Source: Nocardia transvalensis NBRC 15921
GTDB taxonomy: Bacteria > Actinomycetota > Actinomycetes > Mycobacteriales > Mycobacteriaceae
Assembly: GCF_000308875.1 (NCBI RefSeq)
Contig: NZ_BAGL01000080.1
Coordinates: 1-64,000 of the forward strand
Direction of reading: 5' to 3'
Length of the DNA: 64,000 nt
A program made the position numbers and the translations under genes. A model generated the notes under the pieces. That model was not told the origin of the DNA. It did not search any database and worked only from the letters and a program-made list of their open reading frames with translations. Positions 30,348-62,590 of this stretch are shown here, piece after piece (positions within the stretch are counted from its first letter, which is position 1; every line of letters starts with the position of its first letter).

Positions 30348-30980
30348 TTTGCCCGGCCGAGATGAACGATCTCACCGCGCCGTATGTTCTGAACTCACTG
30401 CCCGACGACGAGCGTGACGCATTCGAACTCCACCTCCGCTCGTGCCCGGACTGCCGTCACGACGTCGACGAGCTGGGCGCGGCCCTGGGCCGGCTCGCCG
30501 AGGAATGGGCCCGCACCCCGCCCCCCGCCCTGCGCGAGCGGGTGCTCGGGGCACTGCCGCACACGCCGCAGCAGCCGGCCGAACCCGATCCGCCCGGCCC
30601 CCCGCCGGGCGGATCGGGACGACGCCGATCAGTCCTCGATTCCCGTCAGGATCCGCGCGCGCAGGCCCGGATCGGGCTGACACGCCAGATACTCCGCGAG
30701 CCGGACGACGACCTCACGCAGTTCGACGACCTCCAGGGCGCATGCCACGCACAGCTCCAGATGCCGTTCGAATTCTTCCCGTTCCTCATCGATCAGCGCA
30801 TCGAGAACGTATGCGCCACTGAGACCGTTCCACTCCGGGCACGTCGTCACGAGGCGACGACCGTGATAGCGACTGCATTTCCGAGCACCTTTCCCCGACC
30901 TCCCGATAGACGCAGCTCCTGTCCTGGACATGCCGAACTCCCCGGCCGGGCCGCTAGGGCGCCGGCCCGGCCGGGGACCT

Positions 30981-31000
<20 letters not shown>
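30344..31000 (+). pseudogene. rskA: Truncated anti-sigma-K factor (RskA-like zinc-finger half)
   Basis: The GTG start overlaps the sigK stop. The first ~90 residues are a good anti-sigma domain: VICPAEMNDLTAPYVLNSLP, DDERDAFELHLRSCPDCRHD (HxxxCxxC zinc motif), VDELGAALGRLAEEWA, then PPPALRERVLGALPHTPQQP. Where RskA would enter its membrane helix (about 30615-30630), the frame instead runs into sequence antisense to another anti-sigma fragment and stays open to 31000 without any membrane segment or RskA extracellular domain. The 218-residue product would be a soluble sigma binder with a nonsense tail, or the gene is dead. Confidence 0.65.
30629..30850 (-). CDS. Small zinc-finger anti-sigma domain protein (fragment or soluble ZAS)
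   Basis: The 73-residue frame opens with GTG 30850 and reads TTCPEWNGLSGAYVLDALID, EEREEFERHLELCVACALEV, VELREVVVRLAEYLACQPDP and GLRARILTGIED. It has the HxxxCxxC motif and the fold pattern of an anti-sigma N-terminal domain, and stops exactly where a membrane helix normally begins. It faces the RskA-like half on the other strand tail-to-tail, and lies 130 bp downstream of the NRPS stop on the NRPS strand. No clear RBS. It could be a remnant left by rearrangement or a small soluble anti-sigma factor. Confidence 0.55.
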   Translation of the reverse strand: MTTCPEWNGLSGAYVLDALIDEEREEFERHLELCVACALEVVELREVVVRLAEYLACQPDPGLRARILTGIED

Positions 31001-53960
<22,960 letters not shown>

Positions 53961-54682
53961 GCAATCGCTCCGTTCACGGTCGAGACAACGAGGTGACGCA
54001 ACTGCAGGGGCAAGCCGGGACTGGCAGCACGAGAAGGGCTCCCCCGGGGAAAGTCGGAACACGCGGCCGAACGGATTGGTCGGTCTTATTCGCGATTCGG
54101 CGACCCGCGAAAATCACCGCGGTCACGTCCGGAACGGGAGAAAAAACGGTATCCACACCGAGCGTCGGCTGGCGGTATCCGATCACATCGAGTATGGGCG
54201 AATCACGGTAGCTGGCAACACAGTAACGATCGAGTATCAGCCTCCGGTGCGGAGAAGTGCCGAGCATGTGCCCAGGCGAGAAGCCCCACTCACCGCCCGG
54301 AGTGCAAGCGATGCGGACCCGCGCGTCGGTCGCGCGGATGTTGCTGGACGTGGTCTACACTCCGATGCGATCACGCGCCCGTGCAATCCCGGCGATTTCC
54401 TCTGCCGTACAGCCGGATTCGAGTTGCCATTTCTTCGGAACGGCTTCTCGAAATTCACACGACGGCTCGTCTCGCCCGTCTGCGCGTCCGGCCGTGTCGC
54501 TCTTTCCGGTCATTCGGAAGTGACGGAGTGCGCGTATACCCGCATCCACGGCGTTCACTCGGTGATCGCCCCTTTCGCTCCCCGCATTTTTCCGCTGCGG
54601 GTGCGGTCGTTTATCGGCGCGGTGGGCGGGTACCGGCGGAAATATCCGAGCGGTTCGACGCATCCGAACAGGAGACCACGGT
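53961..54682. other. 722-bp divergent region between NRPS and catalase
   Basis: No gene is recognised; open frames inside (for example 54355-54663 minus, 53974-54267 minus) lack RBS and domains. No IdeR/DmdR iron box was seen. The catalase-proximal end holds a SigB/SigF-like promoter. cggtatcc occurs twice (54148-54155 and 54173-54180), which may be a regulator site for the NRPS. Confidence 0.55.
54609..54633 (+). promoter_or_regulatory. SigB/SigF-type promoter for the catalase gene
   Basis: GTTT (54609-54612), a 15-bp spacer, then GGGTAC (54628-54633) matches the actinobacterial general-stress pattern GTTT-N14-16-GGGTAT with one mismatch. The start codon is 49 bp further on. Monofunctional catalases are common members of this regulon. 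Confidence 0.55.
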
Positions 54683-56752
<2,070 letters not shown>

Positions 56753-56758
56753 CGCGAG

Positions 56759-56783
56759 GTGTCAACGGCCCGGTGACGGGTAG
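56759..56783 (+). promoter_or_regulatory. Possible SigB/SigF-type promoter
   Basis: GTGT (56759-56762), 15 bases, GGGTAG (56778-56783): two mismatches from the stress-sigma pattern. It is 60 bp before the small stress-type gene at 56843. Confidence 0.35.
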
Positions 56784-56842
56784 GCGGGCGATAGCTGCCC
56801 GCGATCCGGTCGCCGGGCACACGACCACACAGGAGGTACGTC

Positions 56843-57169
56843 ATGCCCAAGGCATGGACCGATAAACAGGAGAGGCAGTACCGGCACATCCGGGATTCGG
56901 CCGAGGAGCGGGGAGTGAGCCCCGACCGGGCCGAGGAGATCGGCGCGCGCACGGTCAACAAGAATCGCGCGCAGTCCGGCCAGTCCCGCACGGCCAGCCG
57001 CACCTCCGTGCAGGACAAGTCACCGCAGCAGCGCGGCGGTCAGCGCTCGCACTCCGGCGCCCAGGGACCCACCCGCGACCAGCTGTACAACGAGGCGCGG
57101 CAGCGCAATGTGAAGGGCCGCTCCAAGATGACCAAGTCGCAGCTCGCGCACGCGCTCGGCCGCGACTGA
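56843..57169 (+). CDS. Small basic stress-type protein with Rho-N/SAP-like end
   Basis: The 108-residue hydrophilic protein is of a family often labelled plasmid stabilisation protein. It opens PKAWTDKQERQYRHIRDSAE and has ERGVSPDRAEEIGARTVNKN. A Gln/Ser-rich middle follows, then a C-terminal GPTRDQLYNEARQRNVKGRS and KMTKSQLAHALGRD, the helix-extended-helix of Rho-N/SAP motifs that can bind nucleic acid. AGGAGG 6 bp upstream. Location behind a catalase and a stress-like promoter suggests a role in stress survival; the label about plasmids is not informative here. Confidence 0.75.
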   Translation: MPKAWTDKQERQYRHIRDSAEERGVSPDRAEEIGARTVNKNRAQSGQSRTASRTSVQDKSPQQRGGQRSHSGAQGPTRDQLYNEARQRNVKGRSKMTKSQLAHALGRD

Positions 57170-57191
57170 GCCGCCCGTACAGGTCCCGGCC

Positions 57192-57226
57192 CGCCGCCTG
57201 ACCGTCCGGACCGCCGTCAGGCGGCG
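57192..57226. terminator. Bidirectional terminator hairpin
   Basis: An 11-bp perfect stem (cgccgcctgac / gtcaggcggcg) with a 13-base loop lies between the convergent genes ending at 57169 and 57217. Its right arm overlaps the stop of the minus-strand gene. Confidence 0.7.
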
Positions 57227-58437
57227 TGGGCGATGTGATCGGCCGAGCCGCCGATGACGGCGCTGTCCGTACCGGTCAGGGTGCGGATGAACGCCAGCTG
57301 GGCAGCGCGTCCCTCGGCCGCCGCGCGCACGAACCGGCCGGGCACGACCCGGTCCCGGACCGAGCGGGCGAGGTTGACCGGCATGCGCAGCAACGGATAC
57401 CACGGCACGGTCGCGGGCAGGCCGAGGGTCCGCATCGCGTCCGATCCCAGGAACAGGGTGGCGATCGACAGGTGCTGCGAGCGGGCCAGGCGGCGGCGCA
57501 GCCCGGGCATGCGGGAGTAGTGCCAGCCCAGCGGTTCGTCCAGCATCGGCAGCGCGAGCTGCACCGATGTCTCGTCGGGATTGGTGATCGCCGTCATCGT
57601 GTGGAAGAGGATGCGGACGCTGTCGCGAAAGCCGGTGGGCAGGAAGCGTTCCTCGACACCCATCACCCAGCCGACGTACCGCGTGAAATGCGCCGCGGCG
57701 TCGGCGTCGCGCGGGGTCACCAACCGTCCCATGCCGATGCCGCCGACCATGGGCGCGATCAGCGCGCCGACCAGGGTCGCGGCCATATCGGTCTGGTTGA
57801 TCGGCAGGCCCCACTCCTCGCCCCGCCAGTCGTCCATCGCCGCGACGTGGCGGCGGACCATGGAGTGAATCATCCGGACCCGCAGGGTCGAGCGGTATCC
57901 CAGGCCCCGCGGCCGCATCCCGCCGGCGGAACTGACGTCCATCGCCCACTGCGTCGTCTCCGCGAACCGCTTGGCCGGGCCCTTCTCCAGAGCGCCCGTG
58001 CGCAGCAGGGTCTTGTTGAATCCCGAGGCGAGGTATCCGCCCAGGAACGACATGTCCCGCGCGACGTACACGCCGTCCCGGCCGCCGAGCCCGAAGACGA
58101 GTTCGGCGTGGCGGATCTTGTCCCAGTCCACCCACTCGGGCACGGCCTCGACGTAATCGAAGAACTCCCGCAGCGGTTCGGGCGCCTGCGGCATCGCGGC
58201 GATTCCGTCCCGCAGCGCCTGTTCGAACAGCGGGCGCGTCTCCGCCATCCCCGTGCGGTACATCCAGTCCACCAGCTCGTCCATCGGCGCGTCGCCGATG
58301 GTCAGCGCCGCACCCAGTTCCCGGAACTCGGCCGGGGTCGGCGCACGCAGCCCGAGCATCCGCGCGAACGGCCCCAGCCCGGGCCCCGGAACAGCCTGCG
58401 GCCCGGCCGGATGCCGGCTCGGGATCATCGAATCCAC
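57217..58437 (-). CDS. DUF2236 family protein (oxygenase/Lcp-like)
   Basis: The 406-residue protein belongs to the DUF2236 group, which includes latex-clearing heme oxygenases and MpaB-type oxygenases. Seen: VYVARDMSFLGGYLASGFNK, MDVSSAGGMRPRGLGYRSTL with RVRMIHSMVRRHV (conserved R-x-x-H region), INQTDMAATLVGALIAPMVG, and FTRYVGWVMGVEERFLP. No signal peptide. Activity on a hydrocarbon or isoprenoid is possible but unproven. GTG 58437 is chosen because GGAG lies 9 bp upstream; GTG 58443 is too close to it. A perfect palindrome at 58521-58542 lies in its promoter zone. Confidence 0.8.
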   Translation of the reverse strand: MDSMIPSRHPAGPQAVPGPGLGPFARMLGLRAPTPAEFRELGAALTIGDAPMDELVDWMYRTGMAETRPLFEQALRDGIAAMPQAPEPLREFFDYVEAVPEWVDWDKIRHAELVFGLGGRDGVYVARDMSFLGGYLASGFNKTLLRTGALEKGPAKRFAETTQWAMDVSSAGGMRPRGLGYRSTLRVRMIHSMVRRHVAAMDDWRGEEWGLPINQTDMAATLVGALIAPMVGGIGMGRLVTPRDADAAAHFTRYVGWVMGVEERFLPTGFRDSVRILFHTMTAITNPDETSVQLALPMLDEPLGWHYSRMPGLRRRLARSQHLSIATLFLGSDAMRTLGLPATVPWYPLLRMPVNLARSVRDRVVPGRFVRAAAEGRAAQLAFIRTLTGTDSAVIGGSADHIAHAA

Positions 58438-58520
58438 GGTCACACTCTCCTTCGAGCACTCGCCGGACCGGAGCGGCCCGCTCATACCGTTCTGGCAAGA
58501 GTCTCTACCAGACGAGAGTG

Positions 58521-58542
58521 TTTGGCAAGGTGCGTTGCCAAA
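58521..58542. promoter_or_regulatory. Operator-like palindrome upstream of the DUF2236 gene
   Basis: TTTGGCAA-N6-TTGCCAAA is a perfect 8+8 inverted repeat, 84 bp upstream of the GTG. A weaker partner, ctggcaag...taccag, lies at 58492-58511 nearer the gene. It has the form of a TetR-type operator. Confidence 0.5.
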
Positions 58543-58557
58543 TATCGCGCGGAGACG

Positions 58558-58743
58558 TCAGCTGCCGCCGCCTCCACTCATCAGCAGCCGGCGGCGACGG
58601 CGGGCGCTGCGGACCGCGCCCTCGCCCGCCTGCACGGCGTCCTCCTCCGACGCGCCGGATTCGACGGCCTGCCGATACGCCTCGTCCCTGATCCGGGCGT
58701 CCCGCTCCGCCCGGCGCCCGCCGATCCCTCCGAACAGCCCCAC
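58558..58743 (-). CDS. Small hypothetical protein, Gly/Arg-rich ends
   Basis: The 61-residue frame starts GTG 58743 and reads GLFGGIGGRRAERDARIRDE, AYRQAVESGASEEDAVQAGE, GAVRSARRRRRLLMSGGGGS. The middle is a charged amphipathic helix. A purine-rich RBS (gaggaaggatgagg) precedes the start, which favours it over the longer frame to 58809. No domain recognised. Codon bias looks coding. Confidence 0.5.
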   Translation of the reverse strand: MGLFGGIGGRRAERDARIRDEAYRQAVESGASEEDAVQAGEGAVRSARRRRRLLMSGGGGS

Positions 58744-58891
58744 GGCCTCATCCTTCCTCGCTGACGATTCGATGCCCTCATTCTGGTGCGCGCCCCGGAC
58801 CGAGGACATCGGCCTGAGGTCTTCGAATCGCGAGCAGGTATCCGCTTCGAGGCTGAATCGGCATCAGCCGCAAGGACGACGGGCCGCGGTG

Positions 58892-59221
58892 TCAGGCGGG
58901 CTTTTCGAGCGCTTCCGCCTGCCCCGCGACGACGCCGGTCAGGATGGCGCGGGCCACGGCCAGAAGTTGGGCGACCTCGGGCGTGGTGATGGTGTAGGTG
59001 ACCGACAGCCCTTCGCGGCGGGCGGTGACCAGGCCGGCGCGTCGCAGGATCGACAGCTGCTGTGAGAGATTCGCCGCCTCGACATCGATTTCGGCGAGCA
59101 TCTCGGCCACGGTGTGCTCGCGCCGGCTCAGCAGTTCCAGCACCCGGATGCGCACGGGGTGGCCGAGCGTCTTGAAGAAGTCCGCTTTCATCCGGTAGAG
59201 CGGCCTCGGCAATCCAGGCAT
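58892..59221 (-). CDS. ArsR-family winged-helix regulator
   Basis: The 109-residue protein has the ArsR/SmtB winged helix: ADFFKTLGHPVRIRVLELLS, HTVAEMLAEIDVEAANLSQQ (recognition helix), LSILRRAGLVTARREGLSVT. No cysteine-rich metal site is present, so it may be a non-metal sensor. ATG 59221 has AGGGAG about 10 bp upstream, better placed than GTG 59230. The gap 59222-59509 holds no other gene. Confidence 0.87.
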   Translation of the reverse strand: MPGLPRPLYRMKADFFKTLGHPVRIRVLELLSRREHTVAEMLAEIDVEAANLSQQLSILRRAGLVTARREGLSVTYTITTPEVAQLLAVARAILTGVVAGQAEALEKPA

Positions 59222-59509
59222 GTGCGCCACTCCCTCTCCGCGCGCGGCCGGCTGCGGTCGCCGAACCGTTGTGGGCCGATTTTAGTGAACGGGACGCTTC
59301 CGCGTGGGCGTCGATGGGCCTTCACGAACGACCCGGCGCGCCGGTCACCGCGGCGGCCGGAGTGTCGTCACGCGACATGCGCAAAGCCTGCCTGATTGCA
59401 GAATTTGCCAATTACGTACCTTGCGGAATTCTTCAGCAACCGCCGGACATCCCCACGGCTCGCCAGTAGCGTCTCGGCGCGCGAACACCCCGCAGGGAGA
59501 GGAGTAACC

Positions 59510-59881
59510 ATGTCGGACATGGACGTTGCCTTGAAGGACATGATGCTGCTGGACGGCGTCGTCGGCGCCGCCGTCGTCGATTTCGGCAGCGGTATGCCGC
59601 TGGGAATGCGCAGCAATTCCAAGGCCTTCGATATCGAGACCGCCGCAGCGGGCAATACGGAGGTGATCCGCGCCAAGATGCGCACGATGGACCAGCTCGG
59701 ACTCGACCAGGAGATCGAGGACGTGCTCGTCACGCTCGGCCGGCAGTATCATCTCATCCGGCCGACTCACGGGCGCAGGAACAAAGGGCTGTTCCTCTAC
59801 ATCGTCCTCGACCGCGACCGCGGCAATCTCGCGCTCGCGCGCCACCGCCTCAAGCACATCGAGGAACAGCTCGAGATCTGA
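59510..59881 (+). CDS. Roadblock/LC7-like small protein
   Basis: The 123-residue protein resembles the roadblock fold: MDVALKDMMLLDGVVGAAVV, DFGSGMPLGMRS, and a C-terminal sheet-helix LFLYIVLDRDRGNLALARHR and LKHIEEQLEI. In actinobacteria such proteins often partner small GTPases and DUF742 proteins; none is seen here, so it is a solo gene. AGGAG lies 5 bp before ATG 59510, ruling out the longer frame from 59396. Confidence 0.75.
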   Translation: MSDMDVALKDMMLLDGVVGAAVVDFGSGMPLGMRSNSKAFDIETAAAGNTEVIRAKMRTMDQLGLDQEIEDVLVTLGRQYHLIRPTHGRRNKGLFLYIVLDRDRGNLALARHRLKHIEEQLEI

Positions 59882-59895
59882 CCCGGGCCACGACG

Positions 59896-60370
59896 TCATT
59901 CGCCGGGCGGCCGGGCCGTCTCGGCAAGAGCGTGCGCGAGCAGGGCTTGCGCTGTGCCACACAGTGTTTCGGCGGCCTCGGCGCGCTCGAGCCCGGCCAC
60001 GTCGCCGAGCCAGACGAACGATTCGATCCCGGTGGCCGAGCGGATGACGACGGCGAGCCGGTGGATATCGATGTCGGGGCGCGTCTCGCGCAGCGGCGTC
60101 AGCGCCTGTTCGATCCAGCCGATCGCACGCCCGCGGCGCAGCAGTGACGGATCACCCGCGGCGGGTTCGAGCGAAAGACGCAGGGACGTACGCAATTCCG
60201 GCTCCCACTCCCGGGTGATCCGCACGCATTCGCGCATGACCAGTTCGAGCCGGGCGCGCGGATCCGCGGGGGCCGGGTCGGGCAGCAGGCTGTCCTGTTC
60301 GATCTCCGGGCGCACCGCCGCCAGCAGGGCGCGCTGGCTGGCGAAATACCCGCCCGCCCGTCCCCCGCAA
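59896..60370 (-). pseudogene. TetR-type regulator lacking most of its DNA-binding domain
   Basis: The remaining frame reads RAGGYFASQRALLAAVRPEI, EQDSLLPDPAPADPRARLEL, RECVRITREWEPELRTSLRL and IDIHRLAVVIRSATGIESFV. YFASQRALLAAV is the end of a TetR HTH (normally preceded by ...SRATAYRYF); everything before it is missing, and an in-frame stop lies at about 60385. The ligand domain is intact. A GTG at 60315 could start a 139-residue product without HTH. Likely a deleted repressor gene whose former target may be among the neighbours. Confidence 0.65.
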
Positions 60371-60383
60371 CCCTCGGCCCGAC

Positions 60384-60402
60384 CTCACCCGCGCCGGGTG
60401 AT
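60384..60402. promoter_or_regulatory. Palindrome, CTCACCC-N5-GGGTGAT
   Basis: Third, near-perfect copy of the palindrome found twice at 60905-60971. It lies just where the TetR remnant is broken, 31 bp past the end of the membrane-protein gene. Confidence 0.4.
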
Positions 60403-60433
60403 GTTCCCGGGCGGTGAGGGGCGGCGGGGCGGG

Positions 60434-60844
60434 TCAGACCTCCTCTTCCGGGCGCCAGGTGGCGACGGCCCAGATGACGACGACGTCCAGCGCGATGACC
60501 AGCACCGACCACCACGGGTAGTAGGGCAGCCACAGGAAGTTGCCGAGGATCGACAGGGCCGCCAGGCCGATGGCCACGATCCGGGCCCACATCGCTCCCG
60601 TCATCAACCCGATCGCGCTGATGATGAGCAGAATGCCGAGCACGATGTGAATCCAGCCCCACGTGGTGATGTCGAACTTGTAGACGTAGTCCACGCCCAC
60701 CACGAACAGCTCGTCCTTCGCGACCGCCGAGATGCCCTGGAACAGTGACAGCACGCCGACGGTGAGCAACAGGATCGCGGCGCCGATCGAGGTGCCCGCC
60801 GCCACCCCCTGCCGCACCGGATGGGTGTCCGGAGAGGTTGACAT
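60434..60844 (-). CDS. Four-helix membrane protein, DUF7144-like
   Basis: The 136-residue protein has four membrane helices: GAAILLLTVGVLSLFQGISA, WIHIVLGILLIISAIGLMTG, ARIVAIGLAALSILGNFLWL and WWSVLVIALDVVVIWAVATW. The N-terminus is polar and the C-terminus acidic (RPEEEV). Similar proteins are common in actinobacteria, without known function. ATG 60844 has AAGGAG 7 bp upstream. It is divergent from the 71-residue gene, and two identical-pattern palindromes lie between them. Confidence 0.8.
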   Translation of the reverse strand: MSTSPDTHPVRQGVAAGTSIGAAILLLTVGVLSLFQGISAVAKDELFVVGVDYVYKFDITTWGWIHIVLGILLIISAIGLMTGAMWARIVAIGLAALSILGNFLWLPYYPWWSVLVIALDVVVIWAVATWRPEEEV

Positions 60845-60904
60845 ATCCGACTCCTTCCCTGCACAGACTGTGCGACGACGGTCTCGCAGTCGGACCGGAA
60901 ATTC

Positions 60905-60923
60905 CTCACCCGCTCGGGGTGAG
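60905..60923. promoter_or_regulatory. Operator-like palindrome 1, CTCACCC-N5-GGGTGAG
   Basis: A perfect 7+7 inverted repeat in the gap between divergent genes starting at 60844 and 61058. Its centre is 48 bp from that of palindrome 2. Confidence 0.6.
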
Positions 60924-60952
60924 CGCGGACGCGCGATTCCGCACCGACGGAA

Positions 60953-60971
60953 CTCATCCCGGGTGGATGAG
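60953..60971. promoter_or_regulatory. Operator-like palindrome 2, CTCATCC-N5-GGATGAG
   Basis: A perfect 7+7 inverted repeat with the same layout as palindrome 1. The C/T difference is mirrored in both arms, so symmetry is kept. Confidence 0.6.
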
Positions 60972-61057
60972 GCGGCGCGGGGACCCCGGCGCGAAACTGG
61001 GCTCGACAGCACCACTCGGGTCGAAATTGTCTCCACCCACGAGAAGGTGAAACGTCC

Positions 61058-61273
61058 ATGGCGACTGCCGTTCGCTACCGGTTCGTCATCGAGGGCGAAC
61101 TGTCCGAGCGCGCGCAGGCCGCCTTCCCCGAACTGGTCCGCAGCGACCACTCCATCGCCGGGACGACGACCCTGTACGGGACGGTCCCCGACAGCACCGC
61201 GATCCGCGGCGTGCTGGCGCGTATCGATGCCCTCGGCCTCACCCTGCTCGAGATGTCACGGCTGCCCGACTGA
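61058..61273 (+). CDS. Small conserved-type hypothetical protein
   Basis: The 71-residue protein reads ATAVRYRFVIEGELSERAQA, AFPELVRSDHSIAGTTTLYG, TVPDSTAIRGVLARIDALGL, TLLEMSRLPD. The beta-alpha-beta-beta-alpha pattern suggests a small ferredoxin-like fold. The family is often near stress and membrane genes in actinobacteria; function unknown. A gagaagg RBS precedes it. Its 3' end overlaps the AI-2E gene tail-to-tail by 18 bp. Confidence 0.7.
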   Translation: MATAVRYRFVIEGELSERAQAAFPELVRSDHSIAGTTTLYGTVPDSTAIRGVLARIDALGLTLLEMSRLPD

Positions 61274-62368
61274 ATCCTCGGGCACCTTGTCGGCGATCAG
61301 CGCGCTCGCCCAGCGGGTGGTCGGGTCGATATCGAGCAGCAGCGCCTTCACCAGCAGCGTCAGCGGGACGGCCAGCAGCGCGCCGAGCGGGCCGAGGACC
61401 CAGGACCAGAACACCAGCGACAGGAAGGTGACGGTCACGCTGAGGCCCACCGAATCGCCGACGTACTTCGGCTGGATCACCGACTGGATGACGAAGTTGA
61501 TCACGCAGTAGACCACGATCACCCAGATCATCAGGGCGGGCCCGCTGTCGAGCAGCGCGAGCAGCGCCGGCGGCACCAGCCCGATCAGGAATCCGATATT
61601 CGGAATGTAGTTGGTGATGAACGACAGCACCGCCCACAGAATGGGCAGCGGAACGCCCATCAGCCACAGCGCCGTACCGTCGAGCACGGCCACGATCAGA
61701 CCGAATACCGTCGACACGAGCAGATACTTCCGGGTCCCGAGTGCGAATGTCTCCAGGGCGTACGCAATTTCGGGACGTTCCGCCGTGACGACCGTCATCT
61801 TCCGGCCGATCGCCATTCCGTCGATCGCCATGAACAACAGCAGCGCCAGCACGAAGAACAAATTCGAGAAGACCCCGATCAGATCGCGCAGCACGGACTC
61901 CAGCACGCCGACGACATCGGTCACGTTCAGGCCGCTGAGCATGGCCTGGATCTGCTCCGCATTCACCCCCGCGTCCGCCAGTGCGCCACGCACCCCCGAC
62001 AACAGATCGTTCACCCGATCGGTGTAGTTCGGCAGTTCGGTCGCCAATTGGGCCGCCGACAGCACCAGGGCGCCGACCAGCAGAATCAGGATCAGCCAGA
62101 CCGCCAGCAGGGCGATCACCATGCCGATCCACGGTCGCAGGCCGCGCCGCCGCGCCCAGCGCTGCAACGGCTGCGCGACCACCGTCAGCATGACGGCGAG
62201 GAAGACCGGGCCGAGTACGCCGGAAAAGGCCTTGATGCCGCTGATGGCCACCACGGCCGCGGCAACGACGAGCAACACGATCAGCCCGCGCGGAATGGCC
62301 CATGCGGCCGCCGTCGCGGCCGGCGGCGCCGTCCGGGGCGAGGTCGTGCCGTTTCGCCGCATAATCAC
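61256..62368 (-). CDS. AI-2E family transporter (PerM/TqsA-like permease)
   Basis: The 370-residue protein has about eight membrane helices: IVLLVVAAAVVAISGIKAFS, VFLAVMLTVVAQPL, IALLAVWLILILLVGALVL, a soluble loop (ELPNYTDRVNDLLSGVRGAL), LFFVLALLLFMAIDG, VSTVFGLIVAVLDGTALWLM and ILWAVLSFITNYIPNIGFLI (the family motif F-I-x-N-Y-I-P-x-I-G). It then has VIQSVIQPKYVGDSVGLS and LGPLGALLAVPLTLLVKALL. Transported substrate unknown; some relatives export signals or ions. GTG 62368 has GAGGAG 8 bp upstream; ATG 62362 is an alternative. Confidence 0.88.
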   Translation of the reverse strand: MIMRRNGTTSPRTAPPAATAAAWAIPRGLIVLLVVAAAVVAISGIKAFSGVLGPVFLAVMLTVVAQPLQRWARRRGLRPWIGMVIALLAVWLILILLVGALVLSAAQLATELPNYTDRVNDLLSGVRGALADAGVNAEQIQAMLSGLNVTDVVGVLESVLRDLIGVFSNLFFVLALLLFMAIDGMAIGRKMTVVTAERPEIAYALETFALGTRKYLLVSTVFGLIVAVLDGTALWLMGVPLPILWAVLSFITNYIPNIGFLIGLVPPALLALLDSGPALMIWVIVVYCVINFVIQSVIQPKYVGDSVGLSVTVTFLSLVFWSWVLGPLGALLAVPLTLLVKALLLDIDPTTRWASALIADKVPEDSVGQP

Positions 62369-62429
62369 CGCGGTTGCTCCTCGCGCTCGGGTCAGCGGCC
62401 GGTTGCACAAGCCGACGGTGAGCGTATTC

Positions 62430-62451
62430 GAGGAGTGTGGCCACGCTCCTC
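62430..62451. promoter_or_regulatory. Operator-like palindrome between permease and LuxR genes
   Basis: GAGGAG, then GTGGCCAC, then CTCCTC, each separated by one base (t, g), forms a 22-bp near-perfect palindrome. It lies 62 bp upstream of the permease start and 140 bp from the divergent regulator. Confidence 0.5.
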
Positions 62452-62590
62452 ACCCTCACGAGATGAATTCGATCCGGTCAAGAGAACAGTTATCACTCTC
62501 GTATTCCTCATATTCCTGGTATAGGTTCGGATTCAGACAGATCAGACGCTCGACAACGGCTAGCCGAACGGACAAGCTCACGGAGGCGTT

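Noticed and set aside
54355..54663. Minus-strand open frame of 102 codons upstream of katE
   Set aside because: Overlaps the catalase promoter, no RBS and no domain.
53961..54682. IdeR/DmdR iron box that would mark the NRPS as a siderophore synthetase
   Set aside because: No TTAGGTTAGSCTAACCTAA-like sequence was seen; the siderophore idea rests only on the EntF-like first C domain.
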